Below, one piece after another: positions 1-8,841 of a stretch of DNA of 64,000 nt; position 1 is the stretch's first letter; every line of letters begins with the position of its first letter. The notes under the pieces were generated by a model. The model did no database searches and had not been told where the DNA came from. It was given only the letters and a program-made list of their open reading frames with translations. The stretch covers positions 361,863 through 425,862 of the forward strand of contig JAJZUV010000001.1 in the NCBI GenBank assembly GCA_021848345.1, written 5' to 3'. The position numbers were made by a program, and so were the translations under genes. Source of the DNA: Pseudomonadota bacterium. GTDB lineage: Bacteria > Pseudomonadota > Gammaproteobacteria > Burkholderiales > Burkholderiaceae_C.

Positions 1-636
1 CGCGCTGATGCCGTCCACCCCGATCAGCTCGTCCAGCGTGGGCAGCGTGGTCGGCAGCTGCGGCACCTCGAGCACGCGTTCGCCGATGCGCGGCAGGAAG
101 GGGGCGTCGCCGCGGCAGTCGGAGGCCAGGCTGAAGCCCAGCTCCTGTTCCAGTTCGTAGGCCTGCGGATTCATCTGCCAGCCGGCGGCTCCGTGCACCT
201 CCGGGGCGCGTCCGAACACCTCGCCGAAGCGCTGGACCGCCAGCTGCAGCTGGCGCCGGGTCCATTCGCGGTCGCGCCGCGCCACATGGTCCTGCCACAG
301 CACGTGGTCCCAGGTGTGCACGCCGACTTCGTGCCCTGCACGCCAGCAGGCGCGCATCGGCTCGGCCGCGCGACGCCCGATGTCGGGGCCGGGCAGCAGC
401 GTGCCGTACAGCAGGGTCTTGAGCCCGTAGTTGCTGCCCACCGAGGTGCGGCGCACCTTGGCGAGGAAGCCGGGGCGGAAGATGCGCTTGAGCGCGCGCC
501 CGGTGTGGTCCGGGCCGAGGCTGAACAGGAAGGTGGCGCGAAGTTCGTGGCGCGCCAGCTGGCGCAGCAGCGCCGGCACCCCCTCGAGGGTGCCGCGCAG
601 CGTGTCCACGTCGACCTTGAGGGCGATGCGGGGCAT
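1..636 (-). CDS. arnD: ArnD, 4-deoxy-4-formamido-Ara-undecaprenyl-phosphate deformylase (C-terminus beyond window)
   Basis: Polysaccharide-deacetylase (NodB) family enzyme. In the Ara4N pathway it removes the formyl group from the undecaprenyl-phosphate-linked formamido sugar at the inner membrane, which drives flipping and transfer to lipid A. The ATG is at 634-636 and 212 codons are visible before the gene runs off position 1. The start MPRIALKVDVDTLRG carries the family's Asp-x-Asp metal region. GHEVGVHTWDH near residue 100 is the His-x3-His zinc-ligand region. It is the last visible gene of the arn operon, 26 nt after the ArnA decarboxylase gene. The assignment rests on motifs plus operon context. 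The missing C-terminus could not be checked. Confidence 0.9.
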   Translation of the reverse strand, partial: MPRIALKVDVDTLRGTLEGVPALLRQLARHELRATFLFSLGPDHTGRALKRIFRPGFLAKVRRTSVGSNYGLKTLLYGTLLPGPDIGRRAAEPMRACWRAGHEVGVHTWDHVLWQDHVARRDREWTRRQLQLAVQRFGEVFGRAPEVHGAAGWQMNPQAYELEQELGFSLASDCRGDAPFLPRIGERVLEVPQLPTTLPTLDELIGVDGISA

Positions 637-662
637 GGGAGGCTCGGAGCGTGCGGTCCCTG

Positions 663-1718
663 TCAGTTGCCGGCTTCGTCCACCAGCGCGCGCGCCTGCG
701 CGATCTGGCCGCGGTAGGCCTCGAAGATCTTGCGCAGCGCGGTGTCCATGTCGGTGCGCGGCGCCCAGTCGAGGTCGCGCATGGTGTTGGTGATCTTGGG
801 CACGCGGTTGGGCACGTCCTGGTAGCCGGCGCCGTAGTAGGCGCCCGAGCTGGTTTCCACCAGCTGCACCTTGTGCGCGGTCTCGGCGTACTCGGGAATG
901 CTGGCGGCCATGCGCAGCATGCGCTCGGCCAGGTCGCGCACCGAATGGTTGTTGGCCGGGTTGCCGATGTTGTAGATCTGGCCGCTGGCCACGCCGCGCG
1001 GGTTCTCGATGATGCGCATGAGCGCGTCGATGCCGTCGTCGATGTCGGTGAAGGCACGCTTTTGCATGCCCCCGTCGACCAGGCTGATGTTCTCGCCGCG
1101 CACGATGTGGCCGAGGAACTGGGTCACCACCCGCGAGCTGCCTTCCTTGGCGGAGAAGATGGTGTCCAGCCCGGCGCCGATCCAGTTGAAGGGGCGGAAC
1201 AGCGTGTAGTCCAGTCCTTCCTGCTGGCCGTAGCCGGCGATCACGCGGTCCATCAACTGCTTGGAGCAGGCGTAGATCCAGCGCGGCTTGTTGATCGGGC
1301 CGTACACCAGCGGCGAGGCCTCGGGGTCGAACTCGCCGTCCGGGCACATGCCGTAGACCTCGGAGGTCGACGGGAACACCAGGTGCTTGCGGTGCTTGAC
1401 CGCGGCGCGAACGATCGGCAGGTTGGCCTCGAAGTCCAGTTCGAACACCCGCAGCGGCGCCTTCACGTAGGTGGCCGGCGTGGCGATGGCCACCAGCGGA
1501 AGGATCACGTCGCACTTGCGCACGTGGTATTCGATCCACTCCTTGTTGATCGTGATGTCGCCCTCGAAAAACCGGAACCGCGGCTTGTCCAGCAGGTCGG
1601 CGATGCGGTCGGTGTTCATGTCCATGCCGTACACCTCCCAGTCGGTGGTGCCGAGGATGCGCTTGGACAGGTGGTGGCCGATGAAGCCGTTGACTCCGAG
1701 GATCAGGATTTTTTTCAT
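663..1718 (-). CDS. arnA: ArnA C-terminal-type enzyme: UDP-glucuronate oxidative decarboxylase, stand-alone
   Basis: NAD-dependent short-chain (extended SDR) enzyme of 351 aa that oxidises UDP-glucuronate to UDP-4-keto-arabinose in the cytoplasm, the first committed Ara4N step. Visible features are an N-terminal nucleotide-binding glycine motif (GVNGFIGHHL), the STSEVYG segment with the catalytic Ser/Thr region, and the YACSK Tyr-x3-Lys dyad. The ATG at 1716-1718 overlaps the stop of the formyltransferase gene in an ATGA arrangement, implying translational coupling. In Escherichia coli the two activities are fused in one ~660-aa ArnA; here they are separate proteins. A longer in-frame reading upstream exists but is only a shadow over the formyltransferase gene. 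Confidence 0.93.
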   Translation of the reverse strand: MKKILILGVNGFIGHHLSKRILGTTDWEVYGMDMNTDRIADLLDKPRFRFFEGDITINKEWIEYHVRKCDVILPLVAIATPATYVKAPLRVFELDFEANLPIVRAAVKHRKHLVFPSTSEVYGMCPDGEFDPEASPLVYGPINKPRWIYACSKQLMDRVIAGYGQQEGLDYTLFRPFNWIGAGLDTIFSAKEGSSRVVTQFLGHIVRGENISLVDGGMQKRAFTDIDDGIDALMRIIENPRGVASGQIYNIGNPANNHSVRDLAERMLRMAASIPEYAETAHKVQLVETSSGAYYGAGYQDVPNRVPKITNTMRDLDWAPRTDMDTALRKIFEAYRGQIAQARALVDEAGN

Positions 1719-2680
1719 GATGAATGGTGCAAGAGATGTGCGATGCGTTGCGGCTCCAGGGCCAGGCCGGGCTGCGCGCTGTCCCAGACCTGCTGCAGGT
1801 GCAGCACGCCGCCGTCGCCGCAGCGGGCCAGCAGCGCACCCGCACGGAGATGAAGACCTTCGGGCGCGCCGGGTTCCAGTGCGGCCGCCAGCGCCGGCGC
1901 GGCGTGTCGGGCGCGCGCCACCAGCAGACGGCGTCCGCCCGCCTCGAAGAATGCGCCGGGGTAGGGCGGCGCCACGGCCCGCATGAGGTTGTAGACCTGC
2001 GCGGCCGGCCGGCTCCAGTCGATGCGCCCGTCCTCGGGCTTGCGCCCGCCGAAGTAGCTGCCCTGCTCGAGGCGGTTCGGACGCCGCGGGAGTTCGCCGC
2101 GCAGCAGCGCCGGCAGCACCTGCCACAGCGCGATCTCGGCGGCCACCGTGACCTTGTCGAACACCTCGCGCGCGGTGTCGTCGGGCAGGATGGGCACCGC
2201 CTGCTGCGCGACGATGTCGCCGGCGTCGGGCTTGGCCTGCATCAGGTGCAGCGTGGCGCCGGTCTCGGTCTCGCCGTGCAGCACGGCCCAGTTCACCGGC
2301 ACGCGCCCGCGGTAGCGCGGCAGCAGCGAGCCGTGCATGTTCAGCGCCGCCACGCGCGCGGCATCCAGCACCGCCTGCGGCAGCATGCGCCGGAAGTAGA
2401 AGGAGAACACGTAGTCGGCGTGCAGCGCGCGCACGCGCTCGATCTGCGCCGGCTCCAGCCCCTGGTCGACCAGCAGCACGGGGATGCCGTGCTCCGCGGC
2501 GACGTCGGCCACGCGCTCGAACCACAGGTTCTCGCCCGGGTCGTCCGGGTGGGTGACCACCAGTTCCACGCGCATGCCGCGCGCCAGCAGGGTGCGCAGG
2601 CAGCGCGCGCCCACGTTGTGGTAGGCGAACACCACGGCTCGCGTGGCGCCCTGCGCGGTGGTCGCGGAGGCCTGGGTCAT
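1715..2680 (-). CDS. arnA: ArnA N-terminal-type enzyme: UDP-Ara4N formyltransferase, stand-alone
   Basis: Methionyl-tRNA formyltransferase-like protein of 321 aa that uses 10-formyl-tetrahydrofolate to formylate UDP-Ara4N before ArnC. The fold shows the Asn-x-His catalytic segment (NMHGSLLPRYRGR) and the DAGDIV Asp motif, followed by a C-terminal formyltransferase domain (NLMRAVAPPYPGAF). It corresponds to the first ~300 residues of enterobacterial ArnA. Start ATG 2678-2680 overlaps the arnC stop by 4 nt, and its own stop overlaps the start of the decarboxylase gene by 4 nt. The tight coupling suggests the two halves are made in equal amounts even though unfused. Reading the longer frame into arnC as one protein was rejected. 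Confidence 0.92.
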   Translation of the reverse strand: MTQASATTAQGATRAVVFAYHNVGARCLRTLLARGMRVELVVTHPDDPGENLWFERVADVAAEHGIPVLLVDQGLEPAQIERVRALHADYVFSFYFRRMLPQAVLDAARVAALNMHGSLLPRYRGRVPVNWAVLHGETETGATLHLMQAKPDAGDIVAQQAVPILPDDTAREVFDKVTVAAEIALWQVLPALLRGELPRRPNRLEQGSYFGGRKPEDGRIDWSRPAAQVYNLMRAVAPPYPGAFFEAGGRRLLVARARHAAPALAAALEPGAPEGLHLRAGALLARCGDGGVLHLQQVWDSAQPGLALEPQRIAHLLHHSS

Positions 2681-3654
2681 CGGGCCTGCGCGGAGCCGGC
2701 GTCCGCGGTGTCGTCGAGCACGGCCTGCACCACGTAGCGCGGACGCCCGCGCACCTGCTCGTAGATGCGCCCGATGTACTCGCCCAGCAGGCCGATGCTG
2801 AACAGCAGCACGCCCAGCAGGCAGAAGGTGATGGCGAACAGCGTGAACACGCCCTGCACCTGGGAGCCGAACAGCAGCCGGTCGACCATCAGCAGCACGA
2901 ACAGCGCGCCCGAGGCCAGCGCCAGCGCGATGCCCAGGAAGGACATGAACTGCAGCGGGATCAGCGAAAAGCCGGTGACCAGGTCGAAGTTCAGGCGCAC
3001 CAGCTTGAACAGCGAGTACTTCGACTCGCCGGCCGCGCGCTCCTCGTGTCCCACCTCGATTTCCGTGGGATTGAGCGAGAAGGTGTAGGCCAGCGCCGGC
3101 ACGAAGGTATTGACCTCGTGGCAGCGGTTGATGGTGTCGACCACGTGGCGCCCGTAGGCACGCAGCATGCAGCCCTGGTCGGTCATGCGCACGCGGGTGA
3201 TGGTTTCGCGCAGCCGGTTCATCCACAGGCTGGCGTTGCGCCGGAACCAGCTGTCCTGGCGCTGGCGCCGGATGGTGCCGACGTAGTCGTAGCCCTCGCG
3301 CATCTTGGCCACCAGCCGGCCGATCTCCTCCGGCGGGTTCTGCAGGTCGGCGTCCAGGGTGACGATGATCTCGCCGCGGCAATGCTCGAAGCCGGCCAGG
3401 ATGGCCATGTGCTGGCCGTAGTTGCCGTTGAACAGGATCACCCGGGTCACGTCGGGGCGCTCGCGTTGCTGGGCCGCCAGCAGCGCGGCGGAGCGGTCGC
3501 GGCTGCCGTCGTTGACGAAGATGACCTCGTAGGGCTCGCCCAGTGCGTCGAGCGCCGGGTACAGGCGGGCGTACAGCGAGGCCAGGCCGTCCTGCTCGTT
3601 GTACACGGGCACGACCACCGAAACCGCGGGCTGGATGGAGGGCTGCTGGCTCAT
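2677..3654 (-). CDS. arnC: ArnC, undecaprenyl-phosphate 4-deoxy-4-formamido-L-arabinose transferase
   Basis: Family 2 glycosyltransferase of 325 aa, close to the usual ~320 for ArnC. It moves Ara4-formyl-N from UDP to undecaprenyl phosphate on the cytoplasmic face of the inner membrane. The N-terminal GT-A domain begins VSVVVPVYNEQDG and contains the DADLQ Asp-x-Asp metal/nucleotide motif. Two hydrophobic helices near residues 230-300 anchor the C-terminus, as in ArnC and DPM1-like polyprenyl transferases. Both ends overlap neighbours by 4 nt (arnB upstream, formyltransferase downstream). Without the operon it could be a generic polyprenyl-phosphate glycosyltransferase; the surrounding arn genes make ArnC the clear choice. 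Confidence 0.93.
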   Translation of the reverse strand: MSQQPSIQPAVSVVVPVYNEQDGLASLYARLYPALDALGEPYEVIFVNDGSRDRSAALLAAQQRERPDVTRVILFNGNYGQHMAILAGFEHCRGEIIVTLDADLQNPPEEIGRLVAKMREGYDYVGTIRRQRQDSWFRRNASLWMNRLRETITRVRMTDQGCMLRAYGRHVVDTINRCHEVNTFVPALAYTFSLNPTEIEVGHEERAAGESKYSLFKLVRLNFDLVTGFSLIPLQFMSFLGIALALASGALFVLLMVDRLLFGSQVQGVFTLFAITFCLLGVLLFSIGLLGEYIGRIYEQVRGRPRYVVQAVLDDTADAGSAQAR

Positions 3655-4811
3655 ACCCCGAATTCTCGCAGCACTGCCGAAAACTCACGCACGACCCGCT
3701 CGATGTCGCCGTCGCGCATGGCGGGAAACAGGGGCAGCGTGAGGATGCCGGCGCCGATGCGCTCGGCCTGCGGGAAGTCGCCCGGCTTGAACCCCAGCTT
3801 GCGGTACAGGCTGAACAGGTGGATGGGCGGATAGTGCACGCCGCTGCCGATGCCGCGGTCCTTCAGCGCCTGCATCACCGCCGCGCGCGGCGCCTGCGTC
3901 GGCAGCACCACCTGGAACATGTGCCAGTTGGAGTCCTCGAACTCGCGCGGCGGCAGTTGCACGCCGCGCGCGTCGAGTCCGGCCGCATCGGCGGCCGCGA
4001 AGTAGGCCCGCGCCAGCTCGCGCCGGCGCGCGTTGAAGGCCTCCACGCGCTGCAGCTGGCCCCAGCCCACGCGGGCCGCCACGTCGGTCAGGTTGGCCTT
4101 GCCGCCCACCAGGTCGACGTCCATGCCGTCGAGGCCGAAGCGCCGCACCCCCTGCAGGCGGTAGCGTTCGGCCAGCGCCGGGTCGGCGTCGGCCGGCAGC
4201 ACCAGGCAGCCGCCCTCGATGCTGGTGGCGTTCTTGTTGGGATGGAAACTGAAGGAGGCGAAATCCCCGAAACTGCCCACGCGGCGTCCCCGCCAGCTGC
4301 TGCCGATGGCCTGCGCGGCATCCTCCAGCACCCGCAGGCCGCGACGCGCGGCGATGTCGTACAGGCGGTCGAGGTCGCAGGGCAGGCCGGCCAGGTGCAC
4401 CGGCAGCAGCACCCGCGTGGCGGGGCCGATCGCGGCCTCGAGCTGATCCAGGTCGAGGTTGCGCGTGCGCGGGTCGATGTCCACGAACACCGGGCGCGCG
4501 CCCACCGCCAGGATCACGTTGGCGGTGGCCACCCACGACAGCGGGGTGGTGATGACCTCGTCGCCGGCGCCCACGCCCATCATGCGCAGCGCGATCTCCA
4601 TGGTCACGGTGCCGGAGTTGAAGGCGCGCACCGTGCGTCCGCCGAAGTACTCCGACAGCGCCTGTTCGAAGCGGGCATTCCACGGTCCCGTGGTCAGCCA
4701 GCCCGAGCGCAGCACCTCGACCACGCCGGCGATGGTCTCCTCGTCGATGTCGGGGCGGGTGAAGGGCAGGAACTCGGCGGCCGGGCCGCCGGCGGCGTGG
4801 GATGCGGACAT
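3651..4811 (-). CDS. arnB: ArnB, UDP-4-keto-arabinose aminotransferase
   Basis: PLP-dependent DegT/DnrJ/EryC1-family sugar aminotransferase (386 aa; family ~380). It transfers the amino group from glutamate to UDP-4-keto-arabinose to give UDP-Ara4N. The PLP-binding lysine is K193 in SFHPNKNATS. EDAAQAIGS near residue 163 supplies the Asp that contacts the pyridine nitrogen. The N-terminus FLPFTRPDIDEETI and the internal FNSGTVTMEIAL segment are typical of ArnB. It starts 9 nt after arnE and overlaps arnC by 4 nt. Confidence 0.94.
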   Translation of the reverse strand: MSASHAAGGPAAEFLPFTRPDIDEETIAGVVEVLRSGWLTTGPWNARFEQALSEYFGGRTVRAFNSGTVTMEIALRMMGVGAGDEVITTPLSWVATANVILAVGARPVFVDIDPRTRNLDLDQLEAAIGPATRVLLPVHLAGLPCDLDRLYDIAARRGLRVLEDAAQAIGSSWRGRRVGSFGDFASFSFHPNKNATSIEGGCLVLPADADPALAERYRLQGVRRFGLDGMDVDLVGGKANLTDVAARVGWGQLQRVEAFNARRRELARAYFAAADAAGLDARGVQLPPREFEDSNWHMFQVVLPTQAPRAAVMQALKDRGIGSGVHYPPIHLFSLYRKLGFKPGDFPQAERIGAGILTLPLFPAMRDGDIERVVREFSAVLREFGV

Positions 4812-4820
4812 GGAAGCCTT

Positions 4821-5192
4821 TCAGGTACGGGCGAGCAGGACGACGCCGGCGATGATGATGCCGATTCCCAGCAGCTTCTGCGCGCTCAGGGACTCGCCGA
4901 ACAAGCCCCAGGCGGCGAAGGCGGTGACCACGTAGCCCAGCGAGAGCATCGGATAGGCGATCGACACCTGCACGCGGGTCAGCGCGAGGATCCACACCAC
5001 CACCGACACCGCGTAGCAGGCCAGGCCGGCGAGGATCTGCCACTGCATCGCGAAATGCAGCCCGGCGCGCAGGATGTGCCCGGCGGTGAAGGTGAAATGA
5101 CCGGCGGTGTCGGCGCCGGCCTTGATCAGCAGTTGCGCGGCGGCGTTGAGCATCACACCGGTCAGCACGAGCGCGAAGGCCACGGGCGTCAA
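4821..5192 (-). CDS. arnE: ArnE-type small membrane flippase subunit (EamA/SMR fold)
   Basis: Small hydrophobic protein of 123 aa with four predicted membrane helices, of the drug/metabolite-transporter (SMR-like) type. By family and position it is a subunit of the flippase that turns undecaprenyl-phosphate-Ara4N to the periplasmic face. The start chosen is TTG at 5190-5192: the codon after it reads ACG CCC GTG GCC and an AGGAGA ribosome site lies just upstream. That TTG overlaps the arnT stop (TTGA), matching the 4-nt coupling used elsewhere in the operon. Enterobacteria use an ArnE/ArnF pair, but only one such gene is visible here, so it may act as a homodimer or have a distant partner. Confidence 0.85.
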   Translation of the reverse strand: MTPVAFALVLTGVMLNAAAQLLIKAGADTAGHFTFTAGHILRAGLHFAMQWQILAGLACYAVSVVVWILALTRVQVSIAYPMLSLGYVVTAFAAWGLFGESLSAQKLLGIGIIIAGVVLLART

Positions 5193-6970
5193 GGTTGCTT
5201 CTCCTGGAGGGATGGGGGATTCCATGCCGCCGGCAGGCGCGCGCGCGCCTGGCTCGCCGCGGCGCCGTAATCCTGGTCGGGGCGCGCCACGACCACGTAG
5301 CGGGGGGTGCTGTCGATCACCAGCAGCGGCAGCCCGAGCGCGCGCAGCGCCGGCAGTTCGCCGCTGGGCATGAAGGCCAGTGGAAGCTTCGCGGCGCGCC
5401 AGCGCGCGGCGAAGTCGCCCAGCGTGGGAACCCACAGCGAGGGTTGCTGGTCGATGCCGAAATCGAGTTCGCCGCGGTACTGCACCACCGTGACCTTGCG
5501 GCGCAGGTAGAAGGGTAGCGTCTGGTCGTAGGTGGCCACCGTGTAGAAGGGCTGGTCCTTGTGCAGCCAGGGCCGGATGGCCGTCACCACGTCACGCGTG
5601 GAGGCGGTGCGCCCGAGGATCTGGAAGGCCTGGGTGGCCACGGTCAGGCCGACGAACATGCTGCCGGCCAGCGCCAGCACCGCCAGGCTGCGGCGCCCGT
5701 GCCGTTCCCAGCGCCAGGCGGCGAGCGCCCCGACCAGGCCCAGCCCCGCGGTGATCTCCAGCCACCAGCCGAAGCGCTGGTACAGCGCACCCGGGGTCAC
5801 CGAGGTGCCGGCGCGCCAGAGCTGCGTGAAGCCGATGCCGGCGGCCAGGCTGAGCAGCGCCCACAGCGCGAACTGCCAGCCCAGCGCACGCGAGCGGGCC
5901 CGCGCCAGGTACTCGCCCAGCAGCAGCGCCAGCGCCGGGAACATGGGCAGCACGTACGACGGCAGCTTGGAGTGCGAGGCGCTGAAGAACACGAAAATGA
6001 ACCCCGCCCACACCACCAGCACGCGCCGCGTGCGCAGCGAGCCGGGACTCTCGTCGGCCGGCGGCAGCAGGCTGCGACGACCGCTGCGCCACAACGCCGG
6101 CACCAGGGCTCCCAGCCAGGGCATGACGCCCAGCAGCAGGATCGGCACGAAGTAGTACCAGGGGCCCGGGCGCGACAGGTCGGGCGTGGCGAAGCGGTCG
6201 AACTGCTGGTAGATGAAGTAGAAATGGAAGAATTCGGGGTTGCGCAACTGCACCATCACGTGCCAGGGCAGCGCGACGGCCAGCAGCAGCGCCAGGCCGG
6301 GCAGGATGTGCAGGCGCCGCCACAGCCCCCATTCCAGGCTCCACAGCGTGTACAGCACCAGGGTCATGCCGGGGAAGGCCAGTCCGATGAGCCCCTTGGA
6401 CAGCAGCGACAGCCCCATGAAGCCCCAGCAGGCCAGCATCCAGCCGCGCTCGGCGGCGCGCGACACGCCGTCGCGCTGGGCCAGCAGGAAACTCAGCAGG
6501 CTGCCGCCCAGGCAGGCCGACACCCCCATGTCGAGGGTGTTGATGTGGCCCATGGCGAGCCAGTACACGCAACTCGCCAGCACGGCGCCGGCGTACAGAC
6601 CGGCGCGGCGCCCCCACAGCAGGCAGCCGGCGAGGGCGGTGAAGGCGATGCCGAACAATCCGCTGAGCCCGGTCCACAGGCGCGCCTGCCACTGGCCGAT
6701 GCCGAACACCTCGTAGCTGGCGGCGGTGGCCCAGTACTGCAGCGGGGGTTTCTCGAAATACTTGAACCCGTCCAGGCGCGGGGTGACCCAGTCGCCGGTG
6801 CGCACCATTTCGCGGGGAATCTCGGCGTAGCGGCCTTCGTCGGTGGGGACCAGGTCGCGCACGCCCAGCACGCCCAGCCACAGGATGGCCAGCAACGCGC
6901 CCAGCGCCAGCAGGGCGCGGCGCGAAGGCAGGGGGTCTCGGAGGGTTTCTTCGGAGGAGGATTCGGTCAC
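5189..6970 (-). CDS. arnT: ArnT, lipid A 4-amino-4-deoxy-L-arabinose transferase
   Basis: GT-C family (PMT/ArnT) integral membrane glycosyltransferase of 593 aa. It transfers Ara4N from undecaprenyl phosphate to lipid A phosphates at the periplasmic side of the inner membrane, lowering surface negative charge and giving resistance to cationic peptides. A first membrane helix near residues 20-40 is followed by the catalytic DEGRYAEIPREM segment in the first periplasmic loop and by many further helices. It is the first gene of the operon, whereas in enterobacteria arnT follows arnD. The 58-nt gap to ald on the same strand contains a perfect hairpin. No PmrAB-type regulator gene is in the window. 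Confidence 0.94.
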   Translation of the reverse strand: MTESSSEETLRDPLPSRRALLALGALLAILWLGVLGVRDLVPTDEGRYAEIPREMVRTGDWVTPRLDGFKYFEKPPLQYWATAASYEVFGIGQWQARLWTGLSGLFGIAFTALAGCLLWGRRAGLYAGAVLASCVYWLAMGHINTLDMGVSACLGGSLLSFLLAQRDGVSRAAERGWMLACWGFMGLSLLSKGLIGLAFPGMTLVLYTLWSLEWGLWRRLHILPGLALLLAVALPWHVMVQLRNPEFFHFYFIYQQFDRFATPDLSRPGPWYYFVPILLLGVMPWLGALVPALWRSGRRSLLPPADESPGSLRTRRVLVVWAGFIFVFFSASHSKLPSYVLPMFPALALLLGEYLARARSRALGWQFALWALLSLAAGIGFTQLWRAGTSVTPGALYQRFGWWLEITAGLGLVGALAAWRWERHGRRSLAVLALAGSMFVGLTVATQAFQILGRTASTRDVVTAIRPWLHKDQPFYTVATYDQTLPFYLRRKVTVVQYRGELDFGIDQQPSLWVPTLGDFAARWRAAKLPLAFMPSGELPALRALGLPLLVIDSTPRYVVVARPDQDYGAAASQARARLPAAWNPPSLQEKQP

Positions 6971-6990
6971 GGCGGGGTGCGCGACGGTGC

Positions 6991-7014
6991 GCGGGCGGCA
7001 TTTTAGCCGCCCGC
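6991..7014 (-). terminator. Hairpin between ald and arnT
   Basis: A perfect 9-bp inverted repeat (GCGGGCGGC / GCCGCCCGC) with a 6-nt A/T loop lies between the ald stop and the arnT start. There is no U-tract after it, so it may be a weak or Rho-assisted terminator for ald, or an attenuator before the arn operon. Confidence 0.4.
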
Positions 7015-7028
7015 CTGAGCCGCTCCGC

Positions 7029-8147
7029 CTACTCCGCCAGCGCCTGCCAGGCCGGTACGTAGGGCAGGCCGAGCGCCTGCGCCACCGCCGGGTGGGTGAT
7101 GCGCCCGTGGTGCACGTTCAGTCCGGCCAGCAGGTGCGGGTCCTCCTCGCAGGCGCGCGCCCAGCCCTTGCCGGCCAGGTCCAGCACGAAGGGCAGCGTG
7201 GCGTTGTTCAGCGCGTAGGCGGACGAACGTGCCACCGCACCGGGCATGTTGGCCACGCAATAGTGCACCACGCCGCATTCGATGTAGGTGGGGTGCTCGT
7301 GGGTGGTCGGGCGCGAGGTCTCGAAACACCCGCCCTGGTCGATGGCCACGTCGACCACGACGGCACCCGTGCGCATGCGCGCGAGCATGTCGCGGCGCAC
7401 CAGCCTGGGGGCCGCCGCGCCGGGCACCAGCACCGCGCCGATCACCAGGTCGGCCTGTTCCAGCGCCGATTCCAGCGCGTGCAGGGTGGCGTACTGCGTG
7501 GACGCGCGACCCTGGAACAGTTCGTCGAGTTCGCGCAGCCGGGGCAGGGATTTGTCCAGCACGGTCACGCGCGCGCCCAGGCCCACGGCCATGCGCGCCG
7601 CGTGCGTGCCCACGGTGCCGCCGCCGATCACCAGCACGTCCCCGGGGGGTACGCCCGGCAGGCCGCCCAGCAGCACGCCGCGTCCGCCGGTGCTCTTTTG
7701 CAGCGCCACCGCGCCGACCTGCACCGCCATGCGCCCCGCCACCTCGCTCATGGGCGCCAGCAGCGGCAGCTGCCCGCGCGCGTCGGTGACGGTCTCGTAG
7801 GCGATGGCGGTGCAGCCGCTGCGCAGCAGCCCTTGCGCCTGCTCCGGGTCGGGCGCCAGGTGCAGGTAGGTGAACAGCACCTGCCCGGCGCGCAGCATGC
7901 GGCATTCTTCCGGTTGCGGCTCCTTGACCTTGACCACCATGTCGGCGCCGGCGAACACCTCCGGCGCGTCGGCGGCGATGCACGCACCCGCGGCCTCGTA
8001 GGCCGCGTCGTCGGCGCCGATGCCTTCTCCGGCACCGGCCTGCACCAGCAACTGGTGGCCGTGATGCACGAGTTCGCGCACCGCCTCGGGCGTGAGCCCG
8101 ACCCGGTATTCGTGCACCTTGATCTCCTTGGGAACTCCTATCAGCAT
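7029..8147 (-). CDS. ald: Alanine dehydrogenase
   Basis: NAD-dependent L-alanine dehydrogenase (372 aa; family ~370) that interconverts alanine with pyruvate plus ammonium in the cytoplasm. Diagnostic features are the N-terminus [20 protein letters not shown], the catalytic Lys in [12 protein letters not shown], the catalytic His in FTYLHLAPD, and the NAD-binding glycine motif [15 protein letters not shown] near residue 170. The gene diverges from an Lrp/AsnC regulator, a very common arrangement in which the regulator activates ald in response to alanine. The 184-bp divergent region is the likely control point. Confidence 0.96.
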   Translation of the reverse strand: MLIGVPKEIKVHEYRVGLTPEAVRELVHHGHQLLVQAGAGEGIGADDAAYEAAGACIAADAPEVFAGADMVVKVKEPQPEECRMLRAGQVLFTYLHLAPDPEQAQGLLRSGCTAIAYETVTDARGQLPLLAPMSEVAGRMAVQVGAVALQKSTGGRGVLLGGLPGVPPGDVLVIGGGTVGTHAARMAVGLGARVTVLDKSLPRLRELDELFQGRASTQYATLHALESALEQADLVIGAVLVPGAAAPRLVRRDMLARMRTGAVVVDVAIDQGGCFETSRPTTHEHPTYIECGVVHYCVANMPGAVARSSAYALNNATLPFVLDLAGKGWARACEEDPHLLAGLNVHHGRITHPAVAQALGLPYVPAWQALAE

Positions 8148-8331
8148 GCCGCGTGCTCCTTGCTCGGATGACGTCCATGACCAGACACCATCATCACGCG
8201 GATCCCGGATCAGAGGTTGCAGTGTGGATTTTGCATGTAACGCGGATAAAACATCGGTTTCTGCAATTGATCAACGAATTATTTGTAGCTTGAGGCGCAG
8301 AATTGCTGGCATTCCAACGGAGGCTACTGGG
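8148..8331. promoter_or_regulatory. Divergent ald / lrp-type promoter region
   Basis: This spacer between two divergent starts is markedly richer in A+T (about 8220-8310) than its surroundings. It contains TTGCA...TGCAA half-sites around 8232-8267, the kind of loosely palindromic AT-rich tract that Lrp-family proteins bind. An AACGGAGG ribosome site precedes the regulator start. No exact operator can be defined by eye. Confidence 0.5.
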
Positions 8332-8793
8332 ATGACCGAACTTGACCGTTTCGACCGCAGCATTCTGTCCTTGCTGCAGGGCAATGCGCGCATGGCCAAT
8401 ACCGAACTGGCGGAGCGCGTGGGGTTGTCCCCCTCGGCCTGTCTGCGACGGGTGCAACGCCTGGAAAAGGTGGGAATCATCGCCGGCTACGTGGCCCTGC
8501 TGGATCCGCAGGCGGTGGGGCGCGCCAGCACGGTGTTCGTGGAAGTAACCCTGCATTCGCAGACCGAGGAAGCGCTGGCGGCCTTCGAGCAGGCCGTGGG
8601 AGTCTGCTCCGAAGTGCAGGAATGTCACCTGGTCGCGGGGGACTTCGACTATCTGCTGCGCGTCGCGGTTCAGGACATGCAGGAGTATGAGCGGGTGCAC
8701 AAGCGCGAACTCGCGCGCCTGCCGCATGTCGCGCGCGTCCGGGGCATGTTCGCGCTGCGTACCGTGGCCAGGCGCACCGACTATCCCTTGTAG
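8332..8793 (+). CDS. Lrp/AsnC-family transcriptional regulator, probable regulator of ald
   Basis: 153-aa feast/famine regulator. Residues 1-60 form the winged helix-turn-helix (MTELDRFDRSILSLLQ, then LAERVGLSPSACLRRV). Residues 65-150 form the ligand-binding RAM/AsnC effector domain, with the QECHLVAGDFDYLLRV segment typical of Lrp. The start is ATG at 8332, because the Lrp homology begins there and a CGGAGG site precedes it; a longer in-frame reading from 8092 crosses into the ald promoter and was dropped. Divergence from ald points to alanine-responsive control of ald, by analogy with AldR/BkdR-type pairs. Confidence 0.93.
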   Translation: MTELDRFDRSILSLLQGNARMANTELAERVGLSPSACLRRVQRLEKVGIIAGYVALLDPQAVGRASTVFVEVTLHSQTEEALAAFEQAVGVCSEVQECHLVAGDFDYLLRVAVQDMQEYERVHKRELARLPHVARVRGMFALRTVARRTDYPL

Positions 8794-8806
8794 GCCGTGA
8801 GGGAGC

Positions 8807-8827
8807 GGGGCGGCGGGCGGCCGCCCC
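8807..8827 (+). terminator. GC hairpin after the Lrp-type gene
   Basis: An 8-bp stem (GGGGCGGC / GCCGCCCC) with a 5-nt loop lies just after the regulator stop and before the SOS box. There is no T-tract, so function as a terminator is only plausible. Confidence 0.35.
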
Positions 8828-8841
8828 GGCATCCCGTTGAA

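Noticed and set aside
1715..3688. Long minus-strand frame apparently fusing the ArnA formyltransferase to an upstream 340-aa region; likewise 663-2525 for the decarboxylase
   Set aside because: The upstream parts are out-of-frame readings of arnC and of the formyltransferase; clear starts with ATGA overlaps exist inside.
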